Positions 7,309 to 17,000 of a stretch of 64,000 nucleotides of DNA are shown in pieces (the stretch's first letter is position 1; every line of letters begins with the position of its first letter). Both the position numbers and the translations under genes were made by a program. The notes under the pieces were generated by a model. It saw nothing but the letters and a program-made list of their open reading frames with translations. It was not told the origin of the DNA and ran no database searches. Where the stretch lies: positions 1-64,000 of the forward strand of contig NZ_JOFL01000032.1 in assembly GCF_000719265.1 (NCBI RefSeq), given 5' to 3'. This DNA is from Streptomyces roseoverticillatus. GTDB lineage: Bacteria > Actinomycetota > Actinomycetes > Streptomycetales > Streptomycetaceae.

Positions 7309-8994
7309 ATGAGTCATTCCGCATCGTCCCTCGGGGAGCTGATTCCCGCCGCCCGGAAATCCGCCCCGGTGACCGGTCCCGGCAGCAGGCGGCTCGCCGT
7401 CCTCGACGGGGCGACGTGCATCGAGGCCCGGCCGGGCACCGAGGGCGTCGCCCGCTGGCTGCGCGCCGCGGTCGGCGCGGCCACCGGGCTTCCGCTGCCG
7501 GACGGCGAGGCCGGCGGGAGCGGCGGCAACCGCATCAGCCTGCGTATCGACGCCGGTCTGGAGCCCGAGCTCGGGCCGGAGGGCTACCAGCTCGTCAACA
7601 CCGGATACGGGGTCACCATCCACGGCGCCGGCCCGGCCGGCGTCTTCTGGGGCGCCCAGACCTTCCGTCAGCTGCTCGGTCCCGAGGCCTTCCGGCGGGC
7701 GCCGGTCACGGGGAAGCGCGAGTGGGCCGTACCCGCGGGCGTCGTCGAAGACGCCCCGCGGTTCCGGTGGCGCGGCGTCCTCCTCGACGTCGCCCGTCAC
7801 TTCCTGCCCAAGGACGGCGTGCTGCGGTACCTGGACCTGCTCGCCGCGCACAAGCTCAACGTCCTGCACCTGCACCTGACGGACGACCAGGGCTGGCGGA
7901 TCGAGATCCTGCGCCACCCCCGGCTCACCGGGACCGGCGCCTGGCGGGCGCGCACCAAGCTCGGGCACCGGGCCTCGCCGCTGTGGGACGAGCGGCCGCA
8001 CGGCGGCTACTACACGCAGGACGACATCCGCGAGATCGTCGCGTACGCCGCCGACCGCCACATCACCGTCGTCCCCGAGATCGACGTCCCCGGGCACTCG
8101 CAGGCCGCCATCGCCGCCTACCCCTGGCTGGGCAACACCGACGTCGTCGACACCGCCGCCCTCGGGGTGTGGGACACGTGGGGCATCAGCCCGAACGTCC
8201 TCGCCCCGTCCGGGCGGACCCTCGCCTTCTACGAGGACGTGCTCACCGAGGTCCTGGAGCTCTTCCCGTCCCCCTTCGTGCACATCGGCGGCGACGAGTG
8301 CCCGGAGGACCAGTGGCGGGCTTCGCCGGCCGCGCAGGAGCGCGTCCGCGGGCTGGGCCTGGCCGGCGCGGGCGAGCTGCACGGCTGGTTCGTCCGGCAC
8401 TTCGACCGCTGGCTCGCCGAGCGCGGCCGCCGCCTGACCGGCTGGGACGAGATCCTGGACGGCGGTGCGACCGGGCGGGGCCTGACGGAAGGCGCCGTGG
8501 TGTCCTCCTGGCGGGGCTACGCGGGCGGGATCGCGGCGGCGCGCGCCGGGCACGACGTCGTCATGTGCCCCGAACAGCAGGTGTACCTCGACCACCGGCA
8601 GGCGGCCGGTACCGACGAGCCCGTACCCATCGGCTACGTCCGCACCTTGGAGGACGTCTACCGCTTCGACCCCGTGCCGCCGGCGCTCGGCGAGGCGGCG
8701 ACGGCCCGCATCCTGGGGGCCCAGGCCAACCTGTGGAGCGAGGTGACGGAGAACCAGCAGCGCCTCGACTACCAGGCCTTCCCGCGCCTCGCCGCCTTCG
8801 CCGAGACCGTCTGGTCGCACCTGCCCGCCCCCGCCGAGCGCGACTACCCGGCGTTCGAACGCCGTATGACCGCCCATTACGCCCGGCTCGACGCCCTCGG
8901 CGTGGACTACCGGCCTCCGGGCGGCCCCAGGCCCTGGCAGCGCCGCCCCGGCGTCCTCGGACGCCCGATCGAGGGCGCGCCCCCGATCGTGTGA
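7309..8994 (+). CDS. Beta-N-acetylhexosaminidase, GH20
   Basis: 561 residues. GH20 enzymes release terminal beta-GlcNAc by substrate-assisted catalysis. The N-terminal GH20b-like domain (about 1-145) precedes the barrel, which opens with RFRWRGVLLDVARHF. The catalytic Asp-Glu pair is D329-E330 in HIGGDECP. LHLHLTDDQGWRIEI and VVPEIDVPGHSQAAIAAY are further family signatures. No signal peptide is visible, so it should act in the cytoplasm on imported chito-oligosaccharides. It follows the permease by 5 bases and is therefore translationally linked to the importer. Confidence 0.95.
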   Translation: MSHSASSLGELIPAARKSAPVTGPGSRRLAVLDGATCIEARPGTEGVARWLRAAVGAATGLPLPDGEAGGSGGNRISLRIDAGLEPELGPEGYQLVNTGYGVTIHGAGPAGVFWGAQTFRQLLGPEAFRRAPVTGKREWAVPAGVVEDAPRFRWRGVLLDVARHFLPKDGVLRYLDLLAAHKLNVLHLHLTDDQGWRIEILRHPRLTGTGAWRARTKLGHRASPLWDERPHGGYYTQDDIREIVAYAADRHITVVPEIDVPGHSQAAIAAYPWLGNTDVVDTAALGVWDTWGISPNVLAPSGRTLAFYEDVLTEVLELFPSPFVHIGGDECPEDQWRASPAAQERVRGLGLAGAGELHGWFVRHFDRWLAERGRRLTGWDEILDGGATGRGLTEGAVVSSWRGYAGGIAAARAGHDVVMCPEQQVYLDHRQAAGTDEPVPIGYVRTLEDVYRFDPVPPALGEAATARILGAQANLWSEVTENQQRLDYQAFPRLAAFAETVWSHLPAPAERDYPAFERRMTAHYARLDALGVDYRPPGGPRPWQRRPGVLGRPIEGAPPIV

Positions 8995-9292
8995 GCCACG
9001 GCCAAGCTGCGCGTCCCGGCGGCGGACGGCTGGCACGGTGGTCCTTCACACACTGCCGTAAGTCGTAAAAAGGCCCCCTGATAATGGCAATCCGTACACA
9101 ACGGGGACACCCCCGAAAATCGGACCATTCATATTGCCGGGGACGGATCGGCGGTTCGTGGACCCTCGCGACGGCGGAGTCCGAAGATGTGCCAGAGTTG
9201 CCACGTCCGGGCCGTGAGGACGTACCGTACGGCGGGATCGTACGGCGGGATCAGGCCGGACAGCCGGGACCACCGGGGAAGGGGCAGCTGGG
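8995..9292 (+). other. Intergenic region before the Mo-hydroxylase operon
   Basis: 298 bases without a convincing gene. The part around 9050-9140 is less GC-rich than its surroundings and is the likely promoter area. No clear hairpin or known operator was recognised. Confidence 0.5.
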
Positions 9293-10189
9293 TTGACCAC
9301 GCACGCACCGCAGGCAGCGCACACGGTGACGCTGCCGGGCTCGCTCGACGAGGCCGTGGCGGCGCTGGCCGCCATGCCCGCGGCCGTGCCCGTCGCGGGT
9401 GGCACCGATCTGATGGCCGCCGTCAACTCCGGGCTGCTGCGGCCCGCCGGGCTCGTCGGCCTCGGCCGCATCAGCGAGATCCGCGGCTGGCAGTACCAGG
9501 ACGGCCACGCCCTGCTCGGCGCCGGCCTCACCCACGCCCGGATGGGCCGCCCCGACTTCGCGGCCCTCATCCCGGCGCTCGCGGCCGCCGCGCGCGCCGC
9601 CGGCCCGCCCCAGATCCGCAACGCCGGCACGCTCGGGGGCAACATCGCCTCCGCCGCCCCCACCGGTGACGCCCTGCCCGTCCTCGCCGCCCTCGAAGCC
9701 TCCCTCGTCATCGCCGGACCCGGCGGCGGCCGCCGCGAGATCCCCGTCGGCCACCTCCTCGCCGGCTACGAGATGCTCGGCCCCGGCGAGCTCATCGGCT
9801 ACGTCCGCGTGCCGCTGCTGCACGCCCCGCAGACCTTCCTCAAGGCCACCGGCCGCACCGGCCCCGGCCGCGCCACCGCCTCCGTGGCCGTCGTCCTCGA
9901 CCCCGCCCGGCGGGGCGTGCGCTGCGCGGTGGGCGCCGTCGCGCCCATGCCGCTGCGCCCGCTCGACGCCGAGCGCTGGGTCGCCTCGCTCATCGACTGG
10001 GACGGCGAGCGCACGCTCGCCCCCGAGGCGTGCGCCGCCTTCGGCGAGTACGTCGCCGCGGCGTGCATCCCGGACCCCGCGCCCGCTCCCGACGGCGGGG
10101 AGCCGGGCACCCTGCCGCCCGCCGCGCTGCACCTGCGTCGTACGGTGGCGACTCTGGCCCGCCGAGCACTGGGGAGGGCACTCGCGTGA
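9293..10189 (+). CDS. Xanthine dehydrogenase family FAD-binding subunit
   Basis: 298 residues, the normal size of a separate FAD subunit (CoxM/XdhB type). It starts with the TTG at 9293, preceded by ggaaggggcag. The flavin-binding signatures are VPVAGGTDLMAAVNSG near the N-terminus and RNAGTLGGNIASAAPTGD in the middle. It would carry electrons between the iron-sulfur clusters and an acceptor in a three-subunit molybdenum hydroxylase. Its stop overlaps the next start (GTGA). Confidence 0.93.
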   Translation: MTTHAPQAAHTVTLPGSLDEAVAALAAMPAAVPVAGGTDLMAAVNSGLLRPAGLVGLGRISEIRGWQYQDGHALLGAGLTHARMGRPDFAALIPALAAAARAAGPPQIRNAGTLGGNIASAAPTGDALPVLAALEASLVIAGPGGGRREIPVGHLLAGYEMLGPGELIGYVRVPLLHAPQTFLKATGRTGPGRATASVAVVLDPARRGVRCAVGAVAPMPLRPLDAERWVASLIDWDGERTLAPEACAAFGEYVAAACIPDPAPAPDGGEPGTLPPAALHLRRTVATLARRALGRALA

Positions 10190-12393
10190 GTGACGAACAG
10201 CGACAGGCCCACGCCGCCGGCTGGGAGCCGATCCCGCGCGGCGGGGAGTACGACGAGGGCACTACGTTCCTGCAGCTGCCCCCGGAGCTCCTCGCCCACC
10301 CGGGCGTGGCCATGTCCGGCACGGGCGCCTGGGACCCGCTGGCCGCGGCCGGTTCGGGTGGATATGTACCGCCGTCCGCGGACTCGTGGCAGCAGGCTCC
10401 GGCGGCCTCGGGGGCGCACGGGCAGTGGGGGGTGCCGCAGGGGCCTCATGCGTCTCAGATGCCTCATGCAGCTCAGGAGCCGCACGTGCCTCAGGGGGCG
10501 CATGCGCCTCAGGCTGAGGTTCATGTCGGTCACGACGGCGGCGTGCACGACGCGCATGGTGTGCGCGAGGTGCATGACGCGCATGGTGCGCACGACGTGC
10601 ATGGTGCCGATCCGCAGGCCACCGCGGAGTGGCCGATGCCGGGTGACGCCTCGACGGGTTCGACCGGCCAGTGGTCCGTTCCGGCCGCGGGTGACGACCC
10701 CGTCGACGAGTCCGGCGAGTACCTGGTCCGGGGCGGCTCGGCGCAGGAGCCCGCGGGTGCGGCTCCGGCCCCCGCTCCGTGGTCCGCGCAGCCCGTGGAC
10801 GACTCCTGGCGCCAGTCGCTGGCCGCGGCCACGCCTGCCGCCGGTACGCCCATTGTGGGCGGCACCGGCCAGTGGTCGGTTCCGGTTGTGCCCGAGGACG
10901 CGACGGACACGGCCGACACGTCCGGTGAGTACGCGCTGGACGGCTTTACGGGCTCGGCCGCCGAGAATTCCGCTTCCGGCGAGCCGCCGGCCGTGGACGT
11001 GACGGGCGCGTTCACCGTGCCGCAGTACGTCACGGATGTCACCGGTACGGGCGATGTTCCGGGCGGGGCGGAGACGGCTGCGGCGGCTGGGAACGCTGGG
11101 GCGGCCGGTGCTTCGGAGGAGCCGGAGCAGCCGGTGCACTCGATGGACTCGGTGCACTCGATGGGCTCGATGGACTCGGTGCACCCGGTGTCGTCGGAGC
11201 AGCTGCCGGAGCAGGTGGAGAGCCCGGCCGGTGAGCCGGAGCAGCAGCCTGCGCAGCCCACGCAACCGCAGCAGGCGATGCACGCGGAGTCGTTCGGCCA
11301 CGCGGAGCAGACCGGGCATACCGGGATGACCGAGCAGGCCGGGCCGCCCGAGCGTCCCGGCCTGCCGACTGAACATCCTGGCCTGCCGGCCGAGCAGCCC
11401 GGCCTGCCGACGCCGGCCCAGGAGCCGGGACATTCCGCGGAGGCGGAGCCGCCGGCCCAGCCGGAGCAGCAGCCTGCGCAGCCCACGCTGCCGGAGCCGT
11501 TCGTACCGCAGCAGAGCGGGCCGGAGGCAACGGATGTCGCGGCTGCTGCCGGTGCCGTAGCGGCAGCAGCAACGGCGGCCGACGGGCCCGCGCACGAGGA
11601 CCCCGCGCCGCCCGCGTACGCCCCCCTCGGGCACGACGCCCTCGGCCACGACACGCTCGGCCCGGACCCCCTCGGGGCCCACCCCCTCGCGCCCCACACC
11701 GAGCACCCCTGCGCCTCGTACGTCCTGCGCGTCAACGGCACCGACCGGCCCGTGACCGACGCCTGGATCGGCGAGTCGCTGCTGTACGTGCTGCGCGAGC
11801 GCCTCGGCCTGGCCGGGGCCAAGGACGGCTGCTCGCAGGGCGAGTGCGGGGCCTGCTCCGTGCAGGTCGACGGGCGGCTCGTCGCGTCCTGCCTCGTCCC
11901 GGCGGCCACGACCGCAGGCTCGGAGGTCCGTACGGTCGAGGGCCTGGCCGCCGACGGGCGGCCGTCCGACGTGCAGCGGGCGCTCGCCGAGTGCGGCGCC
12001 GTGCAGTGCGGCTTCTGCGTGCCGGGCATGGCGATGACCATGCACGACCTGCTGGAGGGCAACCACGCCCCGACCGAGCTGGAGACCCGCCAGGCCATCT
12101 GCGGCAACCTCTGCCGCTGCTCGGGCTACCGGGGCGTGCTCGACGCGGTCCGCCAGGTCGTCGGCGAGCGCGAGGCGGCCGCGGCGCACGAGCAGGAGCT
12201 CCAGCAGGGTCTCGAACAGGGACTTGAGCCGGGGCTTCAGCACGGGCTTGAGCAGGGGCTTCAGCAAGGGCTTGAGCAGGGGCCTCAGGACGCGCAGCAG
12301 CAGTACGAGGCCGGGCAGCCGGATGCGGACCAGGCCCGCATCCCGCACCAGGCGGGCCCGCACGGCGGGGGCAGCGGAAGGGCGACGGCATGA
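10186..12393 (+). CDS. [2Fe-2S] subunit of a xanthine dehydrogenase family complex with a giant low-complexity N-terminus
   Basis: 735 residues, whereas the normal subunit is about 160. The real domain is at about 510-685. It has the plant-type cluster Cys549, Cys554, Cys557 and Cys569 (DGCSQGECGAC), then the helical-domain cluster (CGFC from Cys608, and CGNLCRC). The first 500 residues are Pro/Gln/Glu/Ala-rich and look disordered, with a His-rich patch (HVGHDGGVHDAHG) and a TGQWSVP motif that recurs. A short C-terminal region repeats LEQGLQQG-like units. The GTG at 10186 overlaps the FAD subunit stop. The extension keeps the high GC of its neighbours, and its opening IPRGGEYDEGTTFLQLP looks conserved rather than random. 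Confidence 0.88.
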   Translation: MSDEQRQAHAAGWEPIPRGGEYDEGTTFLQLPPELLAHPGVAMSGTGAWDPLAAAGSGGYVPPSADSWQQAPAASGAHGQWGVPQGPHASQMPHAAQEPHVPQGAHAPQAEVHVGHDGGVHDAHGVREVHDAHGAHDVHGADPQATAEWPMPGDASTGSTGQWSVPAAGDDPVDESGEYLVRGGSAQEPAGAAPAPAPWSAQPVDDSWRQSLAAATPAAGTPIVGGTGQWSVPVVPEDATDTADTSGEYALDGFTGSAAENSASGEPPAVDVTGAFTVPQYVTDVTGTGDVPGGAETAAAAGNAGAAGASEEPEQPVHSMDSVHSMGSMDSVHPVSSEQLPEQVESPAGEPEQQPAQPTQPQQAMHAESFGHAEQTGHTGMTEQAGPPERPGLPTEHPGLPAEQPGLPTPAQEPGHSAEAEPPAQPEQQPAQPTLPEPFVPQQSGPEATDVAAAAGAVAAAATAADGPAHEDPAPPAYAPLGHDALGHDTLGPDPLGAHPLAPHTEHPCASYVLRVNGTDRPVTDAWIGESLLYVLRERLGLAGAKDGCSQGECGACSVQVDGRLVASCLVPAATTAGSEVRTVEGLAADGRPSDVQRALAECGAVQCGFCVPGMAMTMHDLLEGNHAPTELETRQAICGNLCRCSGYRGVLDAVRQVVGEREAAAAHEQELQQGLEQGLEPGLQHGLEQGLQQGLEQGPQDAQQQYEAGQPDADQARIPHQAGPHGGGSGRATA

Positions 12394-12426
12394 CGGGAAG
12401 CGGCGGAATGGGCGGCATGACGGGAA
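12387..12426 (+). repeat. Repeated stop/start segment at the FeS-Mo subunit junction
   Basis: ggcatgacgggaa occurs exactly at 12387-12399 and 12414-12426 (period 27), with a further partial ggcatgacc at about 12431. The first copy contains the overlapping TGA stop and ATG start. The later copies add in-frame Met-Thr-Gly residues to the start of the Mo subunit. Confidence 0.8.
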
Positions 12427-14756
12427 CGGCCGGCATGACCGACGGCGGCGCCACGGCCATCACCGTCCCCACGCTCGCCTCGCCCGGCGGCCACGCCGAA
12501 CCGACGCAAGGCATCGGCGCCTCCCTCCCCCCGGCCGACGCGGAGGCCAAGACCCAGGGCATCTACCCGTACGCGGCCGACCTGTGGGCGGAAGGCCTGC
12601 TGTGGGCCGCGCTCCTGCGCTCCCCGCACCCGCATGCCCGCATCCTGTCGATCGACACCTCCGAGGCCGCCCGGATGCCCGGCGTCCGCGCCGTCGTCAC
12701 GCACGCGGACGTGCCGGGCGACGCCGCCCACGGCCGCAAGGTCGCCGACCGGCCGGTCTTCGCGTCCGACATCGTGCGCCACCACGGCGAGCCGATCGCC
12801 GCCGTCGCGGCCGACCACCCCGACACGGCGCGGCTGGCCGCGGCGGCCATCGCCGTCGAGTACGAGATGCTGGAGCCGGTCACCGACCCCGAGCAGGCGT
12901 TCTCCGCCGAGCCGCTGCACCCCGACGGCAATCTGATCCGCCACATCCCGCTGCGCTTCGGCGACCCGGAGGCCGTCGGCGAGGTGATCGTCGAGGGGCT
13001 GTACCGGATCGGCCGCCAGGACCCCGCGCCCATCGGTGCCGAGGCCGGCCTGGCCGTCCCCCGCCCCGACGGCGGCGTCGAGATCTACACCGCCTCGACG
13101 GACCCGCACGCCGACCGCGACCTCGCCGCCGCCTGCTTCGGCCTGGCACCGGAGCGCGTGAAGATCGTCGTCACCGGCGTCCCCGGGGCGACGGGCGACC
13201 GCGAGGACCCCGGCATGCAGCTGCCGCTCGGCCTGCTCGCGCTGCGCACCGGCCACCCCGTCAAGCTCGTCGCCACCCGCGAGGAGTCCTTCCTCGGCCA
13301 CCCGCACCGCCACCCCACCCTGCTGCGCTACCGCCACCACGCGGACGCCGACGGCAAGCTGGTGAAGGTGGAGGCGCAGATCCTGCTGGACGCGGGCGCC
13401 TACGCCGACTCCTCGTCCGACGCCCTGGCCGCCGCCGTGGCCTTCGCCTGCGGCCCGTACGTGGTCCCGCACGCCTTCGTCGAGGGCTGGGCCGTCCGTA
13501 CGAACAATCCGCCGTCCGGCCACGTGCGCGGCGAGGGCGCCATGCAGGTGTGCGCCGCGTACGAGGGTCAGATGGACAAGCTCGCGGCGCGCCTGGGCCT
13601 CGACCCGGCGGAGCTGCGTCTGCGCAACGTGATGGCCACGGGCGACCTGCTGCCCACCGGCCAGACCGTCACCTGCCCCGCGCCCGTCGCCGAACTCCTG
13701 CGCGCCGTCCGCGACTACCCGCTGCCCGCCCTCCCCTCCGACGACTCCGAGGAGGAGTGGGTGCTGCCCGGCGGCCCCGACGGCGCGGGCGAGGCCGGCG
13801 CGGTGCGGCGCGGAGTCGGCTACGGCCTGGGCATGGTCCACATGCTCGGCGCGGAGGGCGCGGACGAGGTCTCGACGGCCACGGTCAAGGTGACCGGCCC
13901 GACGGCCACGGTCATCTGCGCGGCCGTGGAAACCGGCCAGGGCTTCTCGACCCTGGCCCGCCAGATCGTCCAGGAGGTCCTGGGCCTGGACCAGGTCTAC
14001 GTCGCCCCCGTCGACACCGACCAGCCCCCCTCCGGCCCGGGCGCGCACAGCCGCCACACGTGGGTCTCGGGCGGCGCGGTCGAGCGGGCGGCGCGGATGG
14101 TGCGGACGCAACTGCTGCAGCCGCTGGCCGCGCAGTTCGGCATGTCCGCGGAACTGCTGACGATCACCGACGGAAAGATCACGTCGTACGACGGCGTCCT
14201 GAGCACGACGGTCGCCGAGGCCCTGGACGGCAAGGAACTCTGGGCCACGGCCCAGTGCCGCCCCCACCCGACGGAGCCGCTGGACGAGTCGGGCCAGGGC
14301 GACGCGTTCGTGGGCATCGCCTTCTGCGCGGTCCGGGCAGTGGTGGACGTGGACGTGGAACTGGGTTCCGTGCGGGTGGTCGAAATGGCCGTCGCCCAGG
14401 ACGTCGGCCGAGTCCTGAACCCCGCGCAGGCGAGGGCCCGCATCGAAGCGGGCATCACCCAGGGCGTGGGCGCGGCCCTGACGGAAAACCTCCGCACGGC
14501 AGGAGGAATGGTCCGCCGCCCGGACTTCACGGGCTATGCGTTGCCGACATCCCTGGACATCCCGGACGTCCACATCGTGAAGCTGGTCGAGGAACGGGAC
14601 GTGGTCGCCCCGTTCGGCGCCAAGGCGATCAGCGCGGTGCCGGTCGTGACGTCCCCGGCGGCGGTGGCAGCAGCGGTACGAGCGGCAACGGGCCGCCCGG
14701 TCAACCGGCTGCCGATCAGGCCGCAGGCGGCGGTGGCGGCGTCCGTCAACTCCTGA
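12390..14756 (+). CDS. Molybdopterin-binding subunit of a xanthine dehydrogenase family complex
   Basis: 788 residues, normal length for the CoxL/XdhC-type large subunit. Residues about 45-150 form the domain beginning AKTQGIYPYAADLWAEGLL, with LRSPHPHARILSID; the molybdopterin domain follows. Two sites differ from the family. The usual RGFGxPQ loop reads RGEGAMQ. The segment that normally carries the catalytic Glu (GAKGVGE) reads PFGAKAISAVPV, with Ala749 where Glu is expected. The operon also shows no maturation (XdhC-like) gene. The protein may still bind cofactor, but classical purine hydroxylation is doubtful. The ATG overlaps the FeS-subunit stop. Confidence 0.88.
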   Translation: MTGSGGMGGMTGTAGMTDGGATAITVPTLASPGGHAEPTQGIGASLPPADAEAKTQGIYPYAADLWAEGLLWAALLRSPHPHARILSIDTSEAARMPGVRAVVTHADVPGDAAHGRKVADRPVFASDIVRHHGEPIAAVAADHPDTARLAAAAIAVEYEMLEPVTDPEQAFSAEPLHPDGNLIRHIPLRFGDPEAVGEVIVEGLYRIGRQDPAPIGAEAGLAVPRPDGGVEIYTASTDPHADRDLAAACFGLAPERVKIVVTGVPGATGDREDPGMQLPLGLLALRTGHPVKLVATREESFLGHPHRHPTLLRYRHHADADGKLVKVEAQILLDAGAYADSSSDALAAAVAFACGPYVVPHAFVEGWAVRTNNPPSGHVRGEGAMQVCAAYEGQMDKLAARLGLDPAELRLRNVMATGDLLPTGQTVTCPAPVAELLRAVRDYPLPALPSDDSEEEWVLPGGPDGAGEAGAVRRGVGYGLGMVHMLGAEGADEVSTATVKVTGPTATVICAAVETGQGFSTLARQIVQEVLGLDQVYVAPVDTDQPPSGPGAHSRHTWVSGGAVERAARMVRTQLLQPLAAQFGMSAELLTITDGKITSYDGVLSTTVAEALDGKELWATAQCRPHPTEPLDESGQGDAFVGIAFCAVRAVVDVDVELGSVRVVEMAVAQDVGRVLNPAQARARIEAGITQGVGAALTENLRTAGGMVRRPDFTGYALPTSLDIPDVHIVKLVEERDVVAPFGAKAISAVPVVTSPAAVAAAVRAATGRPVNRLPIRPQAAVAASVNS

Positions 14757-14872
14757 GTACCCGTACTTATGTGAGTGTCACTGCACGGCAGTAGTGTGTA
14801 GCGTGAAGTTACATGTGACGGCCGGTGGTTGACCGGGGGCCGGTGGGTGGGGAAGGCAGTGAAGAGGCGCAC

Positions 14873-15361
14873 GTGACTGAGCACGCAACGCCCAAGGGGG
14901 GCTTCGCAGCCGAGCTGGCCTCGCTGAGGCAGTTCAAGGGCCGGGTGGACGAGCTGCTGCGGACGCTGGACGAATCGGACGGGGCACCGAGCAAGGTGGC
15001 CGACACGGGGTTGACGCAGGCCCACTTGGGCGAGAACTTCAACGCCGCGGCGGCGCTCTACGGGGTCTACCACTCCGTCCACACGGACCTGGTGACGCTG
15101 TCCAAGCTGCTGAACGACCAGATCGGGGCACTCGGCGACGCCATGCTGGAAGCCCACGGAGGCTACGCCAGCACGGACGCGGAGGAGCGGGAGAAGCTCT
15201 GGGCGATCCACGAGCGGATGCAGCGCCAGTACGACCCGAAACTCGACCCGGACGCGGAGGCGGCACAGCCGCACACGTCGAGAACGGGGCCCCGCACGGA
15301 ACTGCGCGCCGACGGCGGCAGCGGCGGCAATAACGGATCAGGTGGACGAGCCCACTTCTAG
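14873..15361 (+). CDS. Small helical protein of the type VII-like locus
   Basis: 162 residues from GTG 14873, preceded by gaagagg. The body (about 12-120) is predicted helical, with heptad-like stretches such as LASLRQFKGRVDELLRTLDES and LVTLSKLLNDQIGALGDAM, resembling actinobacterial WXG/ESX-associated proteins, although no WXG motif is seen. The C-terminus is Gly/Asn/Ser-rich. It is followed after 26 bases by a WXG-containing protein and then a mycosin, so it probably belongs to that secretion module, perhaps as substrate or partner. The 116-base upstream gap contains the AT-richer stretch ttatgtgagtgtcactg and likely holds the promoter. Confidence 0.75.
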   Translation: MTEHATPKGGFAAELASLRQFKGRVDELLRTLDESDGAPSKVADTGLTQAHLGENFNAAAALYGVYHSVHTDLVTLSKLLNDQIGALGDAMLEAHGGYASTDAEEREKLWAIHERMQRQYDPKLDPDAEAAQPHTSRTGPRTELRADGGSGGNNGSGGRAHF

Positions 15362-15387
15362 ACAGGGAAGGAAGCAAGCAAGCACTC

Positions 15388-16989
15388 ATGACTGACCGAA
15401 CCCCGCCCAGAAGCGATAAAGACCCTCGCTTCCCGCCGATGTGCACGCCTGCCGAAGACTTCTACACCATGCCGCACGAGAAGTTGCAGGCGATGGTCGA
15501 GCACGCGAACCAGGATCGGGTCACCGCCGTTGCCCACACCCTCAACGGTGCCGCCGAGGCCATCAAGAAGCTCGGAGGCGACCTCAAGGAGCACATGGAC
15601 GGCGTCATCTGGTCGGGCCCGGCCGGCGAAGCCTTCCGCAAGTGGGGCCACTCCATGGCCAACGAGACGATCCGGCTGGGCGAATACGCCAAGAAGGCCG
15701 ACGAGTGGCTGGGCCATGCGTCCACGAGCCTGGGCAACGCGAAAAAGATGCCCAAGTACTCCCGTGAGGACAAGGCCACGGTCGACGCCTGGCTGAAGCA
15801 CCACCCCCTGGCCCTGGGCAAGGTCCCCATGCCCGGCCTGGAACCTGTCGGCGGTAACAACCTGGTGAGCGGCGGCCCGACGCAGAAAGAGGCCTACGAC
15901 GCCCAGCAGCGACTCGACACGAACCATAAGGCGGCGGCTGCGCTGATGAAGGCGCTGTCGGAGTCGTACGACCACTCGGGGACGCAGCTTCTGCGGGCGG
16001 TCAGGCCTAATTTTCGGCCTATGCCGGACAATGTGATGCCGCCAGCCCGGGGTCCTGAACAGGACGGCCTTGAGCACGTCGGCTTGGCCGGTGATGTTTC
16101 CGGCGCGCAATCATCTGGCGGAGCTGCTGGAGTCTCGTCAGTCGGCTATTCAGGTCGTGAGGCGCTTGCACGGAGTTCCGGGGGCGTGCCGACACCGTCT
16201 CAACCTGTGGAACGGATTAGTAGGCGTCCGGACCTTGACCTCTCCGGCGGCGTTGAGGCACCGCATCGCGTGCCAGTACCGCAGCCGGACCGACCTTCGG
16301 TCACTCCGCCGGACGCCGGGAAGCCGCAGATCCCCGTGCCGCATGTTCCTGTGCCCAGTTGGCCGAGGCCTGAGCGACGCCCTGATGCGGGTCGCCGCCC
16401 AGAAGGGCCGATTCCTGATCGGGGCGGACGGCCAACACCTAGGATTCCGACGCCTGGGATTGGTCCCGGTACCAGCCGCCGTCCGGACAGCTGGCTGCCG
16501 AACGTGCCCCGCGATGGCATCGTCGGTGGTCGTCCCACGCCGCGCGGGCCGTCCGTGCCGACACAGAACCCCGGACGTGTTCCGGCGTTCGGCACAGAAC
16601 CCTCCCCGCAGCGGGGCCAGACGCGGCCGCCCATGGCCCCCGGTACGGGCTTTGGCGGAATGCCGGGGCCTGTGACTGGCAGCCCAGGAACCGGAGCCGG
16701 GAGGGCCAGGGCGACGGAGCCCGGCGGAGTCGTCGGGGGGCGCCCCGGGGGCGGCGGTGCAGCCTTCACGCCAGGCGGCTCGGGCCTGGTTCGCGGCGCG
16801 GGCACAGGGGAGAACCGCAACAACGCCTCTGGAAGACCAGGGATGATGGGCGGTTTCATGCCTGCGGCAGGCGTGGGTGGTGCTTCTCCGGAGCGGCGGT
16901 CTGGCGGTCGACGCCCCGACTACCTTGTCGAGGACGAGGAGACCTGGAACCAGGATGGCAAGCGTATTGTGCCGCCAGTGATCGAGTAG
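15388..16989 (+). CDS. WXG100-like protein with a long Pro/Gly-rich tail
   Basis: 533 residues. The N-terminal 170 residues form a helical hairpin domain with a W-x-G turn (Trp75, DGVIWSGPAGEAFRKWG), typical of type VII secretion substrates. Residues about 230-500 are Pro/Arg/Gly-rich and probably disordered. The end RRPDYLVEDEETW...VVPP-type (here RIVPPVIE) is a recurring terminus of streptomycete proteins in such loci. The 5' half has the usual high GC; from about 16000 the base composition drifts lower. It sits directly before a mycosin gene (11 bases), so co-transcription is likely. Confidence 0.82.
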   Translation: MTDRTPPRSDKDPRFPPMCTPAEDFYTMPHEKLQAMVEHANQDRVTAVAHTLNGAAEAIKKLGGDLKEHMDGVIWSGPAGEAFRKWGHSMANETIRLGEYAKKADEWLGHASTSLGNAKKMPKYSREDKATVDAWLKHHPLALGKVPMPGLEPVGGNNLVSGGPTQKEAYDAQQRLDTNHKAAAALMKALSESYDHSGTQLLRAVRPNFRPMPDNVMPPARGPEQDGLEHVGLAGDVSGAQSSGGAAGVSSVGYSGREALARSSGGVPTPSQPVERISRRPDLDLSGGVEAPHRVPVPQPDRPSVTPPDAGKPQIPVPHVPVPSWPRPERRPDAGRRPEGPIPDRGGRPTPRIPTPGIGPGTSRRPDSWLPNVPRDGIVGGRPTPRGPSVPTQNPGRVPAFGTEPSPQRGQTRPPMAPGTGFGGMPGPVTGSPGTGAGRARATEPGGVVGGRPGGGGAAFTPGGSGLVRGAGTGENRNNASGRPGMMGGFMPAAGVGGASPERRSGGRRPDYLVEDEETWNQDGKRIVPPVIE

Positions 16990-17000
16990 AGGACATCTAC

